64,000 nt of DNA, taken from the NCBI GenBank assembly GCA_949126835.1, contig OX421497.1, forward strand, positions 46,865,715-46,929,714, in the 5' to 3' direction. The DNA comes from Anisus vortex. Its lineage: Eukaryota > Mollusca > Gastropoda > Planorbidae. The translations under genes and the position numbers were made by a program. Positions 45,801-57,968 of the stretch are shown here, one piece after another; position 1 is the stretch's first letter, and each line of letters starts with the position of its first letter. The notes under the pieces were generated by a model. It saw only the letters and a list, made by a program, of their open reading frames with translations, did not search any database and had not been told where the DNA came from.

Positions 45801-47139
45801 AGTTCGACTTGTATTTCTATATGAACATCAAACTCACTATTGGGGGCGAGAGATGAAATCGATGGTCAGTTAGTGAGTCACTCCGTCACTCTTTGATTTT
45901 TTTTCAAAGGGTAACTGTTGGGTTATAGCCAACCAACAGGGCCCAGTAGGAACAACATCAAAACCTGGCCCTGGCGTACTATGTCACATACAGAGGTCAT
46001 ATACATACAGAGTGCTTCATATATATACAGAGTTCATACACATACACTGGCCGAACTTTAGACGAACACACACACACACACTCATGGCACGGCCAATAAC
46101 AAACTAAAACACAGGAAATGGTAACACATAAAACCCTTTTTTTTTTAAATAAAAAAATTATACACAATACACACGCAGGCAGAGAAACAAAATCAAAGAC
46201 ACCCTTAAACAGACACACTCACACATACACTCAAACAAATAAAGGTATCTCAGACTCTCACGTTTTCCAGACTTGGGCTGAATTCTCCTCTAATCCCGCC
46301 TCACTGACACTGGATTACCCAGGGATAATCCCCCTTTCAAAACCTTGAAGGTTGGTTGGCCAAGGGAGGGGGGGAGGGTCGGAGGAGAGGGGCTCACCTG
46401 AAGGACCCCCCCCCCCCCCAATCCCTCCCCGTCAACTGCACTTCATGTCCCCGCTACATTCATCGTTTCATCTAACGGTCGAAACAACGTCGCTAATTCC
46501 AGAGCTAACAGGACCCCCATCATCCCCCCCCCCCCACCCATCCGTACACCAGCAGACGACGTCAATCCCACATTTCTGCTCAAACAACAAATACCCATCG
46601 CCAGAGGTTGAGAGTGGATGGGCGGGGGAGTGGGGGTGAAGAGGGAGGTGGTGGGGACTTTCGCGCCCAGAGTTCAAACACTGAACAAGAAAAAAAAAAA
46701 GAATCCAAATTCTATTCTCCCCCCTTTGTGTCCCTGCGTCATGTAAACTCTTTAAAAGCAGGACTATATCCTCACTTTTGAAGCCCTCCTCGCCCCCTCA
46801 TTCTCTGTGGCTACCGAGCTCTCGTACTTCAACAGCCCTCGCTCTGCTCTCGGCACGGATATGCTTTTTTTTTTTTAAACATTTATTTGATTTGGAAGTT
46901 TTTGATGAGCCGAGAAGATTGCCTAACAGTCTTGACGTTGGCCGTGGAAATAGTCAAGCGGGCGTGAATGCCGCGCTTGCAATTTACACGTTAAACCGTG
47001 CCAATAGTGCTACGCCCTGAAAAGATAACCGAAAAAGTAAGAAATAGTAAAGCACAGGATCATGTTATGTGCACTGACCTATACATCCAACCGACGATGC
47101 AAACCCACCTCTGGTCTCTACTGAACTAAATATTCATAC
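45801..47139. other. unassigned intergenic DNA with G/C runs
   Basis: CA repeats, C-runs near 46407 and 46524, and small frames without domains. Confidence 0.5.
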
Positions 47140-47346
47140 GCTGGCCGAGCGACAGCGCGTTCGGGTCGCGTACAGAAGGTCCTGGGTGCGAATCCTGGTG
47201 AAGGCTAGGATTTTTATCCGGGTCTGGAGGGGGGTCTACCCAGCTCTCATGGGCATTGACTTTAGTTGGGATGATGTAAAGGCGGCTGGCATTGTGCTGG
47301 CCACAGAAACGCTATAGCCTCATTTGGTCCGACGGGATACTTTACT
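47140..47346 (+). mobile_element. tRNA-derived SINE (S1), with internal deletions
   Basis: Box A TGGCCGAGCGACAGCG and box B GGGTGCGAATCC with the S1 body and TTTGGTCCGACGGGATAC end. The CACACAATCCCCTAGTATGC block is deleted. Confidence 0.85.
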
Positions 47347-48124
47347 AAATGAACTAATACTAGTTATAGAAAATGCGCGTCGATCTTTGTGCCCTAATGT
47401 TATTTATACAAAATTCATTGTTTGGAAAACAATGTAAATCGTCTTAACTTACCTTCTTTTTCTACAAACATACTCTGCGGCACCGACACCGCCCCCTCAC
47501 ACAACCTTTCCCCCCCCCACACCCCATACTACAAAGAGAGGCCTTAAAGTCCTTCAAAGTTAATTTTTCCTGTTGACCAACCGACGATGAACTCAAAGAC
47601 CTGTGGGTGTGAGACAAAGGGAGAGAGTTGGGAGGGGGATGGGGCGCACAATCTCCGAATGTCGCCCACGAGAACTATGCCCTCCTTCCCGTCTTGTTGC
47701 CTCATAGATTATCGGAGGCAGAAGATGAAAGGGCGTTGGTGGCGTTGGTGGCGGGGCATGCTGGGTAGGAAGGACGAAAGCGGGTTTGAAAATGTGGCGG
47801 CGAGGGTAGGCGCCGAATGGGAAAGGTCCCCAAGTTGGAAGTTGAGTCAATGTTTCACCTGAGGAGATAGTCAGCTCTAAGTCAACAAGTTGGAAGTTCG
47901 TTGAAACGGTTTTGATCTGGGACGTCAAGAAGGGGGGGGGGGGGGGGGAGAGAGAGGGGAGACTACGTAGTTTAACTGCAAAGGGGTGAGAGGAGATGGT
48001 ACGTGAGGGATGGTAGACTAGAAGTTTGTAGAAGTTTGGTGGTTTAAATATTGATGAGGAGGAAAAAGTAGACGTACTATTGAGAGGTTGTTTTTTTTTT
48101 TGCAGGAAACACGAATGGACGGGA
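47347..48124. other. unassigned intergenic DNA
   Basis: G/C-rich frames on both strands at 47587-47928 show no known domain; a G-run lies near 47933-47949. Confidence 0.45.
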
Positions 48125-48800
48125 GGAGGGAGGTATAAACAGAATGAGAGAGATATAAACAGAATGAGAGAGGTATAAACAGAATGAGAGAGGTATAAAC
48201 AGAATGAGAGAGGTATAAACAGAATGAGAGAGGTATAAACAGAATGAGAGAGGTATAAACAGAATGAGAGAGGTATAAACAGAATGAGAGAGGTATAAAC
48301 AGAATGAGAGAGGTATAAACAGAATGAGAGAGATATAAACAGAATGAGAGAGGTATAAACAGAATGAGAGAGGTATAAACAGAATGAGAGAGGTATAAAC
48401 AGAATGAGAGAGGTATAAACAGAATGAGAGATGTATAAACAGAATGAGAGAGGTATAAACAGAATGAGAGAGGTATAAACAGAATGAGAGAGGTATAAAC
48501 AGAATGAGAGAGGTATAAACAGAATGAGAGAGGTATAAACAGAATGAGAGAGGTATAGACAGAATGAGAGAGGTATAGACAGAATGAGAGAGGTATAAAC
48601 AGAATGAGAGAGGTATAAACAGAATGAGAGAGGTATAGACAGAATGAGAGAGGTATAGACAGAATGAGAGAGGTATAAACAGAATGAGAGAGGTATAAAC
48701 AGAATGAGAGAGGTATAGACAGAATGAGAGAGGTATAAACAGAATGAGAGAGGTATAAACAGAATGAGAGAGGTATAAACAGAATGAAAGAGGTATAAAC
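48125..48800. repeat. 20-bp minisatellite, about 33 copies
   Basis: The unit is GTATAAACAGAATGAGAGAG with sporadic GTATAGAC and ATATAAAC variants and virtually no indels. Since 20 bp cycles the frame every 60 bp without a stop, a 258-residue minus-strand open frame results. Confidence 0.98.
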
Positions 48801-50250
48801 AATTCTGCTATTTGATAACTTGAAATACTCAGATACGGAATTTCCGATTGCACCTTGTCCCCTGGACTTCCGGTTTAGTAATTCGACATGATTTTCTCAA
48901 TGGAAAATTAAGTTTAAAATCGAAAGTTGTATACAGCGGAAGCAGGGCCCTCGAGAGAAAAAAAAGATGCCGGTACGAAATCTTTTCTGGGCCACCTCCC
49001 CCCCCCCCCCCCACGTCTACCAACACACTTTTTTTTCTAACACTAGTCTTATCTAGATGATTTATTTGTATTACATACGTTTTTAAAAGGTCTGTGGATC
49101 ATTTTGTGAAACTGTCATAAATGTTACCATTTACTATTAGAGAGTAATCATTTCAATCACAGCCTTACAGGTCTATTACAAAAATACATTAATCAAGTAC
49201 ATATTACAGTCCTTAGTTTAAATTGTTGTTATATCTAATTGTTCCTCCGCTTGAGTATTAATCAGAATTGATCTTGCAAATATTACAAAGATGTGTAAAA
49301 TGGGAAAAATGAATCACACTGATGACTAATAAGTAATTTGGTTGAAAAGAACTAGAGAAGTAGGCCTATTGGTGGTTTTTAAGTTGGATAATTACATTTT
49401 CAATTAACGTGCCATAATTCGTTTTAATATGGATTAATTTAAATGTGAAAGTCAATTCAAAAGACTTCAAGTTCAATGCGTTTTAAATTGTATTTATATA
49501 AAGCATAAACGATTAACAACTTCAAAACTTTTCAATACGGTAGGCCTACTATAACAAAAAAGTTCATAAATATAAATTTTAATCACATTTTATGCATGTC
49601 TGTCGAATCATTAACTATTTACAAATATAAATATACACAAATCATTCATCTTTTGAATGCTTACTGTTTCGTGAAAAGAAATAGTCAACAAAAAATACAT
49701 CAATAGGCGTACATGAATGATAACAAGAAAACCATAAAAACGAAGTTTTTATTATACTCCCTTTATTTGCAAACTAAGTTTACCATCATGTAATTAAATA
49801 ATTGATTGACTACTGCAAATGAAGCGTACAGAAAAATATCTGTGTCGCAAATCTCAAAAATATCTCTTTACTCCGTATGAATTGTTATAAAAATATTCTT
49901 AGCGCATATTTTTTTTTCTAGCTTTGCGCCGAAAAACTATAAAAAGTTGCACAGGCATTCTTAAAGTGAAACCAAAATTTTACTTATACTTTTCTTTTAA
50001 AAAATGAATATTGTCATAAGTGTAGTATTATTAAGTTGTTTTAACTGAAATTTGATAGAATGTATTGTTAGTCGCCACAAGTCTGCTGTCCAAATTTCAG
50101 CTCGATTGGACCACGGGAAGTGGTCGAAAAAAAAAATCGAAGCCGATTCTTGCTCCCACGACGCATGATTGCAATCAGACAGACAGAAATTACAACTTAA
50201 AATAAAGGAAGTAAAAAAAACTGAAAAGAAAAAGACTAGTTTTATTAAAA
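48801..50250. other. AT-rich intergenic DNA
   Basis: No gene is recognised. C-run near 49000-49012. A CCAAATTTCAGCTCGATTGG segment near 50092 resembles a non-autonomous element tail. Confidence 0.5.
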
Positions 50251-51335
50251 CAGGGATGCCTTAAATTGCGGGCCTTTTTCTTGGCAAAAATTCGAATTAC
50301 AGTGTCAAATTTTATTTATCTTGCAATGCCAGACTCAATATTGAGACTAGCCCAGTTGTTCAGGCGATCCTGACTCATGGCGGACGGTAATTTTTGATGA
50401 GCTTAAGTTTACTGAAGCTCCTCTCTGATGATGCTACTGTGGCAGGTGTTGTAAGTTGTAAGAGACATCCTCGAACTGACACTTATGTTAGGAAAAATAT
50501 TTTCTAATTTGGAATTTGCCAAAGCATTTAACAGTTCCAATGCACCCAACTGTTTTTTGTACCAAAATGTGCATAGTGAACCATTGTTAGGTGAATTATT
50601 TCCCTAAGAAAGTCTTCACAACTTATGTCATTATAATACTTTTCTGCTAACTTAGCAGCTTTATACTTCAAGTCTTTTTCTGACATCCTTTGCTAGTTCC
50701 AAAGAAAGCTGAACGTGTAAGAAATATCTTTGACTGAATTGAACCGAACTGTAAACTGTAAGTTCTCCAATAACACTATCCAATACAACATAAAATATTA
50801 TGTGTTTTCGAAAGTGGGCTTCCATAAGGCATCCTTCTGTTTCATTCATTTCATTCACATTTTCAACAGGTGTATCCTCATCATGAAATTTTGTTCTTTT
50901 TCTGGCAGTTGTATTACTGTTCCTAAACAATTGTACTTCTATCTTTCCAAATGTTTTGCAAAGCCTCTAGTTGGGCATATTATAAGCTTTCTATGTTTGC
51001 AACTTCCATATTTATAGTCGCATCACAAGCTTGAATGACTTTGTTTCAGAAGTCAATAGGGACTAATATGTTGTGCCACATGACTGACATTATGATGCAA
51101 GTGAAAGAACCGACATAACATATAAATTTCATGGATTTCGTTTCTGGTTTTCGGAGTAAGATTCAGTTTTAACAGGTCTTCCAAAGCCAACACAACCCCT
51201 GGTAGATGAGCTACAAATGGTTTTACACTTTCAATTCGATCTGACCATATGGTGCTAGAAATGTCATGAAGCTTTGACAGTATTTTCCACCTCTTGAGGA
51301 TGCAACTGAATAATGTGTATTTACCTCTGTCTAAA
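50251..51335 (-). pseudogene. hAT transposase pseudogene (ZMYM1/TTF-type)
   Basis: Minus-strand reading in shifting frames shows, from about 51290 down, WSDRIESVKPFVAHLP and ALEDLLKLNLTPKTRNE-like sequence. Next, near 50930-50661, come RKRTKFHDE and EAHFRKHIIFYVVLDSVIGE with FSQRYF. Finally, near 50460-50390, comes VASSERSFSKLKLIKNY, the hAT C-terminal dimerisation signature, followed after a frame change by MSQDRLNN and IESGIAR. This order matches the C-terminal two thirds of zinc-finger MYM/TTF-type hAT transposases, including the -RWS-R-E-VKP- and SERSFSKLK-IK motifs. There are many stops and at least two frame changes. CAGGGATGCCTTAAATTGCG at 50251 fits a hAT terminal repeat, marking the 3' boundary; the opposite end was not found. 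Confidence 0.8.
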
Positions 51336-51712
51336 ATTATGATACCTTCAACCTACCCTCTTGGCTACCGCACAGGAGATCATTAAATTGTAAAAGGATC
51401 GACTAACTAGCTTTGACTGCAGTACTTGTATGCAACGATATAGAGTATTTAGGCCTAGGCTACTAAGCTAACAGGGAGAACTGTAAGCCTGTAAGGCTCA
51501 AAGTTCCATATTAGTATGTGTCTCTGGAGAACAAGAATAAAAAATATATCCCAAATGCTATTGAAAATAATTAAGCCCTCTATTACAACTATAAAGGCTT
51601 CATTGCATATTCAACAACATGTTCAAGTACAGATACAAAGAAGTCTTTAGGTAAGTTTAGGATTCATTTAAGACAGCGTTATTGGCTGCTTACGGAAAAT
51701 ATAACAACACCC
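51336..51712. other. unassigned spacer beside the hAT remnant
   Basis: Probably the eroded 5' part of the hAT element or its flank; no motif is recognised. Confidence 0.4.
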
Positions 51713-51971
51713 AAGCTCTAAAAATAGAGCAAGCGGTCCATTCCAATATAGTCTTTGATTAAACCATAGACTATAATATACATGGACCGCTTGCTTTAGT
51801 TTTTTATGCTATTATCTTCTTGTTTTGTAATTCCCGATTCTAAATAAAGTAGATACAAGTTCCGTTTTACTAAATCGCATTTTTTCGACTTTAAATGAAT
51901 ACTTGTTCTACTATTATTCCTATTATCATTGACTATAATAAGATGGACCGCTTGCTCTATTTTTAGAGCTT
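51713..51971. mobile_element. MITE-like inverted repeat 1 (28-bp arms)
   Basis: The arms 51713-51740 and 51944-51971 are perfect inverted copies. Each contains the palindrome CTCTAAAAATAGAG and the core GCAAGCGGTCCA. No clear target duplication was found. Confidence 0.7.
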
Positions 51972-52204
51972 ATGTTCTTTTTCCATGCGCAAACAACACT
52001 TATCTATAAATGTTTCCGCTGTATACAACTTTCGATTTTAATTTTACTTCAGAAAATCATAGCAATTAAATAAAACGGAAATAGTATAGAAACTACTTTA
52101 TAGCAACTACTTTTTTAAGAATTGGGAATTCAGAAAATCAGTGTTTTGAGTCATGATATAGCAGAAATACTAAAGCAAGCGGTCCATGTATATTATAGTC
52201 TATG
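51765..52204. mobile_element. MITE-like inverted repeat 2 (36-bp arms)
   Basis: The arms 51765-51800 and 52169-52204 are perfect 36-bp inverted copies. They are flanked by the 7-bp direct repeat ATTAAAC (51758-51764 and 52205-52211). They share the GCAAGCGGTCCAT core with inverted repeat 1 and overlap it without being nested. Confidence 0.75.
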
Positions 52205-52353
52205 ATTAAACCCAACATTTTTTCTTTGGTGTTCACTTATAAACAGTTGAAGCTGAGTCGGGCGTTCGAAAATTGCTTTAAATTATTCTGCAAATGACAA
52301 CAACATACAATATATTCAGACTGGATATCTAGATCTTTCTAATTGTTATAGAC

Positions 52354-52551
52354 CAGGGAATCGGCAACCTTTTTATAATGGTGTGCCAAAGTATAATTCC
52401 TAATTTATTCAGCGTGCCAACAGCCTAAAAGTCAACCCATTCTTTTCTTGTAGAGGAAACTCTAATTATCTTTTTCGGAGTCTTGCGCGTGCCATTGTAA
52501 ATGGCTCGGCGTGCCAAGTCTGGCACGCGTGCCGTAGGTTGCCGGCCCCTA
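52354..52551 (+). mobile_element. H1 MITE, full length
   Basis: Flanks TTATAGAC (52346-52353) and TTCTAGAC (52552-52559) match at 7 of 8. Ends CAGGGAATCGGCAACC and GGTTGCCGGCCCCTA. Subterminal GGCACGCGTGCC palindrome is intact. Confidence 0.9.
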
Positions 52552-53016
52552 TTCTAGACTACTGTATAGAAGTGTTTAAAAAAATTTATTTATAAATGGC
52601 GTCTCGCGCTGTCCCCAGCGTGATTGTTTTGATAAGTTTTCGTTTTCCCGCGGCTGGTTGAAGGTGAAGGTCGCGCTATTGTTACCCCCCAAGGCAGCAG
52701 CAGACGATGGCGTGTGAGAAACAGCATAAGAAACGATTGTTTGGATTGATTGATTTGGAATTGATAATAGACTGTGGACTTAACAGACAGGTTCCAATTC
52801 ACGTCTGCAGTTTGCGTAGCACAAAAGAAAATCTTATTTAACGAATTGCTGCTGGAAGAGAAAGTATTTCAACTTAACGTTGATCATGTTTTGTTAAATT
52901 AATGTTTGGAACATGGCCGTTTAAGGGCTATGATACACAGCTATACGGGCCATACATTATGATAATGTATTAGCATAATTTAAAACATTAATTTAAAAAC
53001 CGCCGTTAGAAGCTTT

Positions 53017-53047
<31 letters not shown>

Positions 53048-53179
53048 GCACAGTAAAAGACTTGGCGGTCCGTGATCCGCCTGTTGCATGGCCCTGGTTT
53101 GAATAATTGATAGATCCTGCTTACAATCTAAATCCAACATGTCCCTTAGTCCTTTGAGTGTAACAGATGATATGTGGAC
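52552..53179. other. unassigned, with a T13-G22 junction
   Basis: A T-run passes directly into about 22 G at 53014-53048. No gene is recognised. Confidence 0.5.
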
Positions 53180-53365
53180 AAGGGGTCGGCATCTTACGGC
53201 ACGCGTAACTGCAATGGCACGCGAAAGATCTCAAAAAGACAATTCATTCGCCACTACAATGAAAAGAGTGGAAAAAACGTTTAGAGTGTTGGTACTAACT
53301 TGGTACGCGGAATGAAAAAGAAATCTTACTGTGGAACACACAAATCAAAAGGTTGCCGACCTCTG
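53180..53365 (-). mobile_element. H1 MITE, shortened
   Basis: A reverse copy with ends AAGGGGTCGGCA and GGTTGCCGACCTCTG; flanks ATGTGGAC and CTATAGAC match at 5 of 8. Confidence 0.8.
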
Positions 53366-53544
53366 CTATAGACTATCCTATGTCATTCTCTTTCCATTAT
53401 CTGTATTTCTCATGGCATTGACCAGATTCTATTCCGTCCTTTCCATTCTGATGTCGTCCCAACCTTTGTTTGCCTCACTTTATCCCTCCCTTGTTGTGCC
53501 ATGCAGGATTATTTACTATCGAAAATATAACACCAATTATTTTT

Positions 53545-53960
53545 AAAAGCCTAAAACATCTACCATCACAACAGTAAAACATCTATCGTCAAAACACTAG
53601 AATATCTACCATCACAACATTAAAACATATACCATCACAGTATTAGAATGTATGCCATCACAATAATAGAATATATATCATCACAACAGTAAAACATCTA
53701 CCGTCACAACACTAGAAGATCTACCATCACAACATTAAAACATCTACCATCACAACATTTAAACATCTACCATCACAGTATTAGAATGTATACCATCATA
53801 ACACTATAATATCTACCATCACAACATTAAAACATCTGCCATCATTAAACTAAAACATCTACAATGACTACACTTAAACATCTACCATCATTACACTTAA
53901 GCATCTACTATCACATAACTTAAACATCTACCATCACAAAACCAAAGCACCTTCCATCAC
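53545..53960. repeat. degenerate 19- to 20-bp minisatellite
   Basis: Units of the AAAACATCTACCATCACAAC type with much variation and occasional AGAATGTATACC units; about 21 units. Confidence 0.9.
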
Positions 53961-54462
53961 AGCAAAAACAGCACCCCATCAACGCGACGCCACCAAAGCC
54001 ACCTCAACAACAGCCTGCATGATGTCATTATGTCCCAATGTAAACACGTGGACAACACAAGACGTCTACTAGAAACCCGCGTCATAAAAAAATAATCCTT
54101 CCGCCGTACAGAATTAATCTTCCATCCATCTTACTTAACAGCATCGTGTGGCTTATACATACAGCCTCCCCCCCCCCCCAACCTTCAACACTAGGCATAT
54201 TACGTGTGTGTGTTTTAGACACACGGACACACTCATACACAAACACACAATGTTAAAATATCCAACGGAGATCAGTTTCACTACTCCTCTTTCTTCCAAT
54301 CACGAATGAAAAGATTTACCCACACAACACGTCCTCATGGTCTCTCGACTAGCCACACAATATCTGGAGGAGATAGACTCATAATATCTAGAGATTGGTG
54401 TATTTTTTTTTCCCAAGAAAGTGTAGGAATCTATTGAGATTTTATTTCAAGGTCATCGCTAT
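53961..54462. other. unassigned intergenic DNA
   Basis: A C-run near 54170; no gene is recognised. Confidence 0.45.
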
Positions 54463-54715
54463 TTTTTTCACATAGTTGCCTGTAGGGTCCGGAGATGGCT
54501 GAAGAGACATATTCTTGACCGAAAGTGTTGGCCGCAGTGGGAGCACGGATGCATGATGGCCAGGTGGTAGCGGAACTGAACTTCGCTGGATCTTCTGAGG
54601 TGTCGCTTTTCAATTGCGACCCTTCGCCTTTTATCTTCGTGTGGGCTGCTGCTCCAGTGAAGGTCACGTTGCGCCAAGAAGATTGGTCATCGGTCAGGTT
54701 TTTGAATCTTGTGTT
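54463..54715 (-). pseudogene. LINE-C-type ORF C-terminus with zinc finger
   Basis: The minus-strand frame 54677-54468 shows RDLHWSSSPHEDKRRR, an Arg-rich linker, then CSHCGQHFRSRICLFSHLRT, a C-x2-C-x12-H finger at the very end. The layout is the same as the fragment at 19060 but the sequence differs clearly, so it is probably a related non-LTR family or an older copy. About 80 codons remain. It is followed on its right by an S1 SINE fragment. A single cellular C2H2 finger is the alternative and seems less likely. Confidence 0.65.
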
Positions 54716-54895
54716 CTAGTGTTTTCCTGAGTCTACCCCAGCTCTGATGGGTACCTGACATTAGTTGGGGTAAAGTAAAGGCGGCTGGGGCATTGTGTTG
54801 GCCACACATTCTCTTGTATCCCGACGCCACAGAAACTGGTGAACGCTTCTTCACCGGCCCTATGGATCAATTCGGTCCGTCGGGTACTTTACTAT
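54716..54895 (+). mobile_element. tRNA-derived SINE (S1), 3' part
   Basis: It starts inside the body (TTTTCCTGAGTCTACCCCAG) and runs to the end with TTCGGTCCGTCGGGTAC. The tRNA-like head is absent. Confidence 0.82.
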
Positions 54896-55195
54896 ATAAA
54901 GACAGGTAAATACTTGGACAGACAAATAGACACATGTAAATTATACACATAGTATGACAAATATTTTGACACATACACACACAAGCGATTAAAAAGTTAC
55001 TAAATGTGGGTCACTTTGACACACACACACAGTCAATGTGTCAGCAGTAGGAAATAGAAACAGCAGTTCCACCATTTGTTGAATAATTTATTGACCACCT
55101 CGAGCTAATGGCTGTTTGCCACGCAACGCAACGCCATTGTTTGAAATGTGTTTTTGTAACATGTATATAAATTGACAGACGAATGTGCTAAGTAA

Positions 55196-55440
55196 GCAGG
55201 CACAGTGGTCGAGCGGCAGTGCCTAAAGGCTGGTGTACCGAAGGTTCTGGGTTCGAACCTTGGTGAAGGCTAGGATTTGTTCCCGGGATGGTGTTTTTAA
55301 GTATACCCAGCTCTGATGGGTACCTGACATTAGTTGGGGTAAAATAAGGGCGGGCTTTTTTCTGTGGCCACACATTCCCCTAGTATACCGTGGCCACAGA
55401 AATGATCAATTTGGTCCGACGGGTAGGCTTCTTTAATTTG
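55196..55440 (+). mobile_element. tRNA-derived SINE (S1), full length
   Basis: Box A TGGTCGAGCGG at 55206-55216 and box B GGTTCGAACCT at 55250-55260, then the body and the TTTGGTCCGACGGG end. A clean copy for family definition. Confidence 0.9.
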
Positions 55441-55489
55441 TATGTGCTAAGCACAACTAGATAGAGTAGAACGAAAGATCACACATACA

Positions 55490-55730
55490 GACGGATGGTC
55501 AACCAGAAAGATAGAGGGATGGATAAATAGATACATAAATAAACAGATAGATAGATAGACGAATAGATAAACAGATAAACAGGTAAATAGATACATAGAT
55601 AAATAGAAAAACAGAAAAATAGATAAATAGATAAATTGAAAAACAGATAAATAGATACATAGATAAACAGAAAAACAGATAAATAGATAAATAGATACAC
55701 ATAGATAGATAGAGATCGTTACAAAGAGAC

Positions 55731-55773
<43 letters not shown>

Positions 55774-55795
55774 AAGAGAGATAGACAGACATATA
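55490..55795. repeat. degenerate GATA and GA microsatellite
   Basis: GATA/AACA/AATA units passing into GAGA-AA repeats. Confidence 0.9.
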
Positions 55796-56329
55796 TTTCA
55801 ACAGCTTTCTCTCTTACCCCACTTTACACTTATATAACTTTCAACTTGTAGAAAATTCTTTAAGCCTTCGGGTGTTTATCCGCTGGCACATTTCATAGTC
55901 ATATTTTTCATATTTTCCTTGATGTCTGGTGCAGACCTGTTGGCTGACGGGACAGCCCTGGGGATGATGGAAGTCCCCGGCTGATATAAGGCATGTGTCA
56001 GTGGTCAGCGACAGGTGCCATTTGTCACGTAACAAACACTTATCACTTTCTTCATCTGACAGTGCGCTTAGAAGTGCTGACAGTGAAGTGCACTGCGGGT
56101 GACACTTACTACCATTGTGACATTGACTATCGCTGACCTTGGCCTAGAAAAACATTCATCTTCCTACCTGGCTAAAGTTTGGAATAACAACATCATTAAT
56201 TTAAATGTCGACCTTTTCATTCAATTTATTATGTCAATGTAGGCCTATTAATTCAATGTTATTTGTTATATAATTTTTGTTAATGTGTTAATCTGAATAC
56301 ATTATTTTGATGTATTTATTTTATATATT
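55796..56329. other. unassigned intergenic DNA
   Basis: No gene is recognised. Confidence 0.4.
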
Positions 56330-56545
56330 ACAGATTCTTCTTCATTAAAGAAGATTATTGAATTATATGCTCATCTGTGGTCCGAGTCTAGTTTTGCAAT
56401 TTGATTAGTGTTTTAAATGATGTTTAGTTACTGGGTTTCTTGGTTTGTTCAGGCAACCCATTCCAAGCCCGGGTGCCACTCCGGAAGAATGAATACTTCT
56501 ATGCAATTTGTTCTCGCATAAGGGATAAGGAAAGTGTTTTTGTCC
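56330..56545 (-). mobile_element. LINE-A 3' fragment
   Basis: The reverse complement shows CTTTCCTTATCCCTTATGCG, TCTTCCGGAGTGGCACCCGG and TGGAATGGGTTGCCTGAACA, then a diverged tail. It matches LINE-A at 11095. Confidence 0.75.
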
Positions 56546-57027
56546 TTATTTTATTCTGTGCACTGTAACAGATTGTTATTGTGTTGTTTTTCTAAGTGAA
56601 TTCAATGCGTTAAACTATAAACATTATCACTTCAATGTATTGATTGGTTGTATTTTCACAGGTCATGAACTCTAGATATGAATTCGTGGAATATTTATGT
56701 GGTGACATTAAAGAGTGAGGCTGTAAGCGAGTGCCTAATCCTCAGTGAACTTTTGCCATATTTTGAGCTTAGTTAGAGTCATTGTATTAAGTTCCGTACT
56801 AGCCAACGTATATATATTTGTTTTGAACTTTTAAAATAAAATGTATGAAAATTATTTCATTGTTTAAAGGTGTTTTTGTTTTAATTGGTGTAGTTACTGT
56901 GTAATTTTTATTTTTGCATCTGCAGCTCCATGGGGACAAAAAAAAAAGGGTTTGGAAACGCTGACCTAAATTCATATATTAAAAACAAGTGGGCCTCTAA
57001 TTATAAAAAAGACTACAAAAGACTATG
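56546..57027. other. AT-rich intergenic DNA
   Basis: No gene is recognised. Confidence 0.45.
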
Positions 57028-57122
57028 CTGTGTGCCATCCCCTAGTATGCCGTTTCCACAGAAACTGGTGAACGCTACTTCACCGGCCCAAGGGATCAAT
57101 TTGGTCCGACGGGATCCTTTAC
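57028..57122 (+). mobile_element. tRNA-derived SINE (S1), 3' fragment
   Basis: TGTGCCATCCCCTAGTATGC to TTTGGTCCGACGGGATCC; only the last 95 or so bp. Confidence 0.8.
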
Positions 57123-57817
57123 TTACTTATATCGTGTGTAAGTTACCTATGAGAGAATAAGAGTGTGATTGTCTAATCCAATCACTGTATTGTGAACTTC
57201 TCAGTTTAAGTAGTAATTATTCTGTCTTCCATTATTTTACTTATGTAATATAATAATATATAATAATAATAATAGCTCTAATTCTAATTACCCCCCCCCC
57301 TCCGTCCTGTTTACCTTTTCACATAATTTTTGAACTAGCCCTAACGCCATCTTCAGTACGGTACACTGCTTGAAGAAAAGGGAAAAAAAACTCACTTTTT
57401 TTTTCTCAAGGAAGGGAGATAATTTATGGTTTAGAAAAAGGAGATAATTCTCTGGTTACAAAACAGAAAGCATAATAAATTAAATATAGACTAAGCTTTA
57501 TTTGTTTTTTCTCTTGCTTTTGTTTTAGGTGTTGCTTTGTTTTGTTGAATTCTGTTGCGTTTCTTTTGAGTGTAACGTTGATTGGGAAAATCCGTTTACT
57601 TTTAAACACGAGAGTTTTTTTCCATTTGTTTTCCCCCAGATTTCTCTCCCCTTGTTGAGTTGTCAATTTCAATGCTGTTAGAAATAATCACCAATCGTAT
57701 GCGATCTTTTTATGATCTCCTGTTTTCGGTTTCATGGCTTCTTTCTAAAAAAGCTCTAGGTTCACTTTTATTTTAATTGAAGTCCTGATAAAGAAAGTTC
57801 TTAAAATTCCTCTTTAA
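57123..57817. other. AT-rich intergenic DNA with two GGGAGATAA motifs
   Basis: GGGAGATAATT at 57414-57424 and GGAGATAATTC at 57440-57450 on the same strand. The minus frame 57424-57672 has no recognised domain. Confidence 0.5.
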
Positions 57818-57968
57818 GACCATTTCAATTTTATAACAAACCATTTCAATTTTATAGCTAACCATTTCAATTTTATAGCTAACCATTCAAATTTTATAGC
57901 TAACCATTTCAATTTCATAGCTAACCATTTCAATTTTATAGCTAACCATTTCAATTTTATAGCTAAAC
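57818..57968. repeat. 21-bp minisatellite, about 7 copies
   Basis: Unit AACCATTTCAATTTTATAGC plus T. Because it is 7 codons long, the minus strand reads an in-frame AIKLKWL repeat. Diverged units continue beyond 57968 around the H1 insertion. Confidence 0.93.

Noticed and set aside
47587..47928. Overlapping GC-rich frames on both strands
   Set aside because: No domain, no splice context, Arg/Gly- and Pro/Thr-rich low complexity; likely chance.
48077..48853. 258-residue minus-strand open frame
   Set aside because: It is read-through of a 20-bp tandem repeat with no stop in any of three frames; the protein is a 20-residue period of Ser, Leu, Tyr and Ile.
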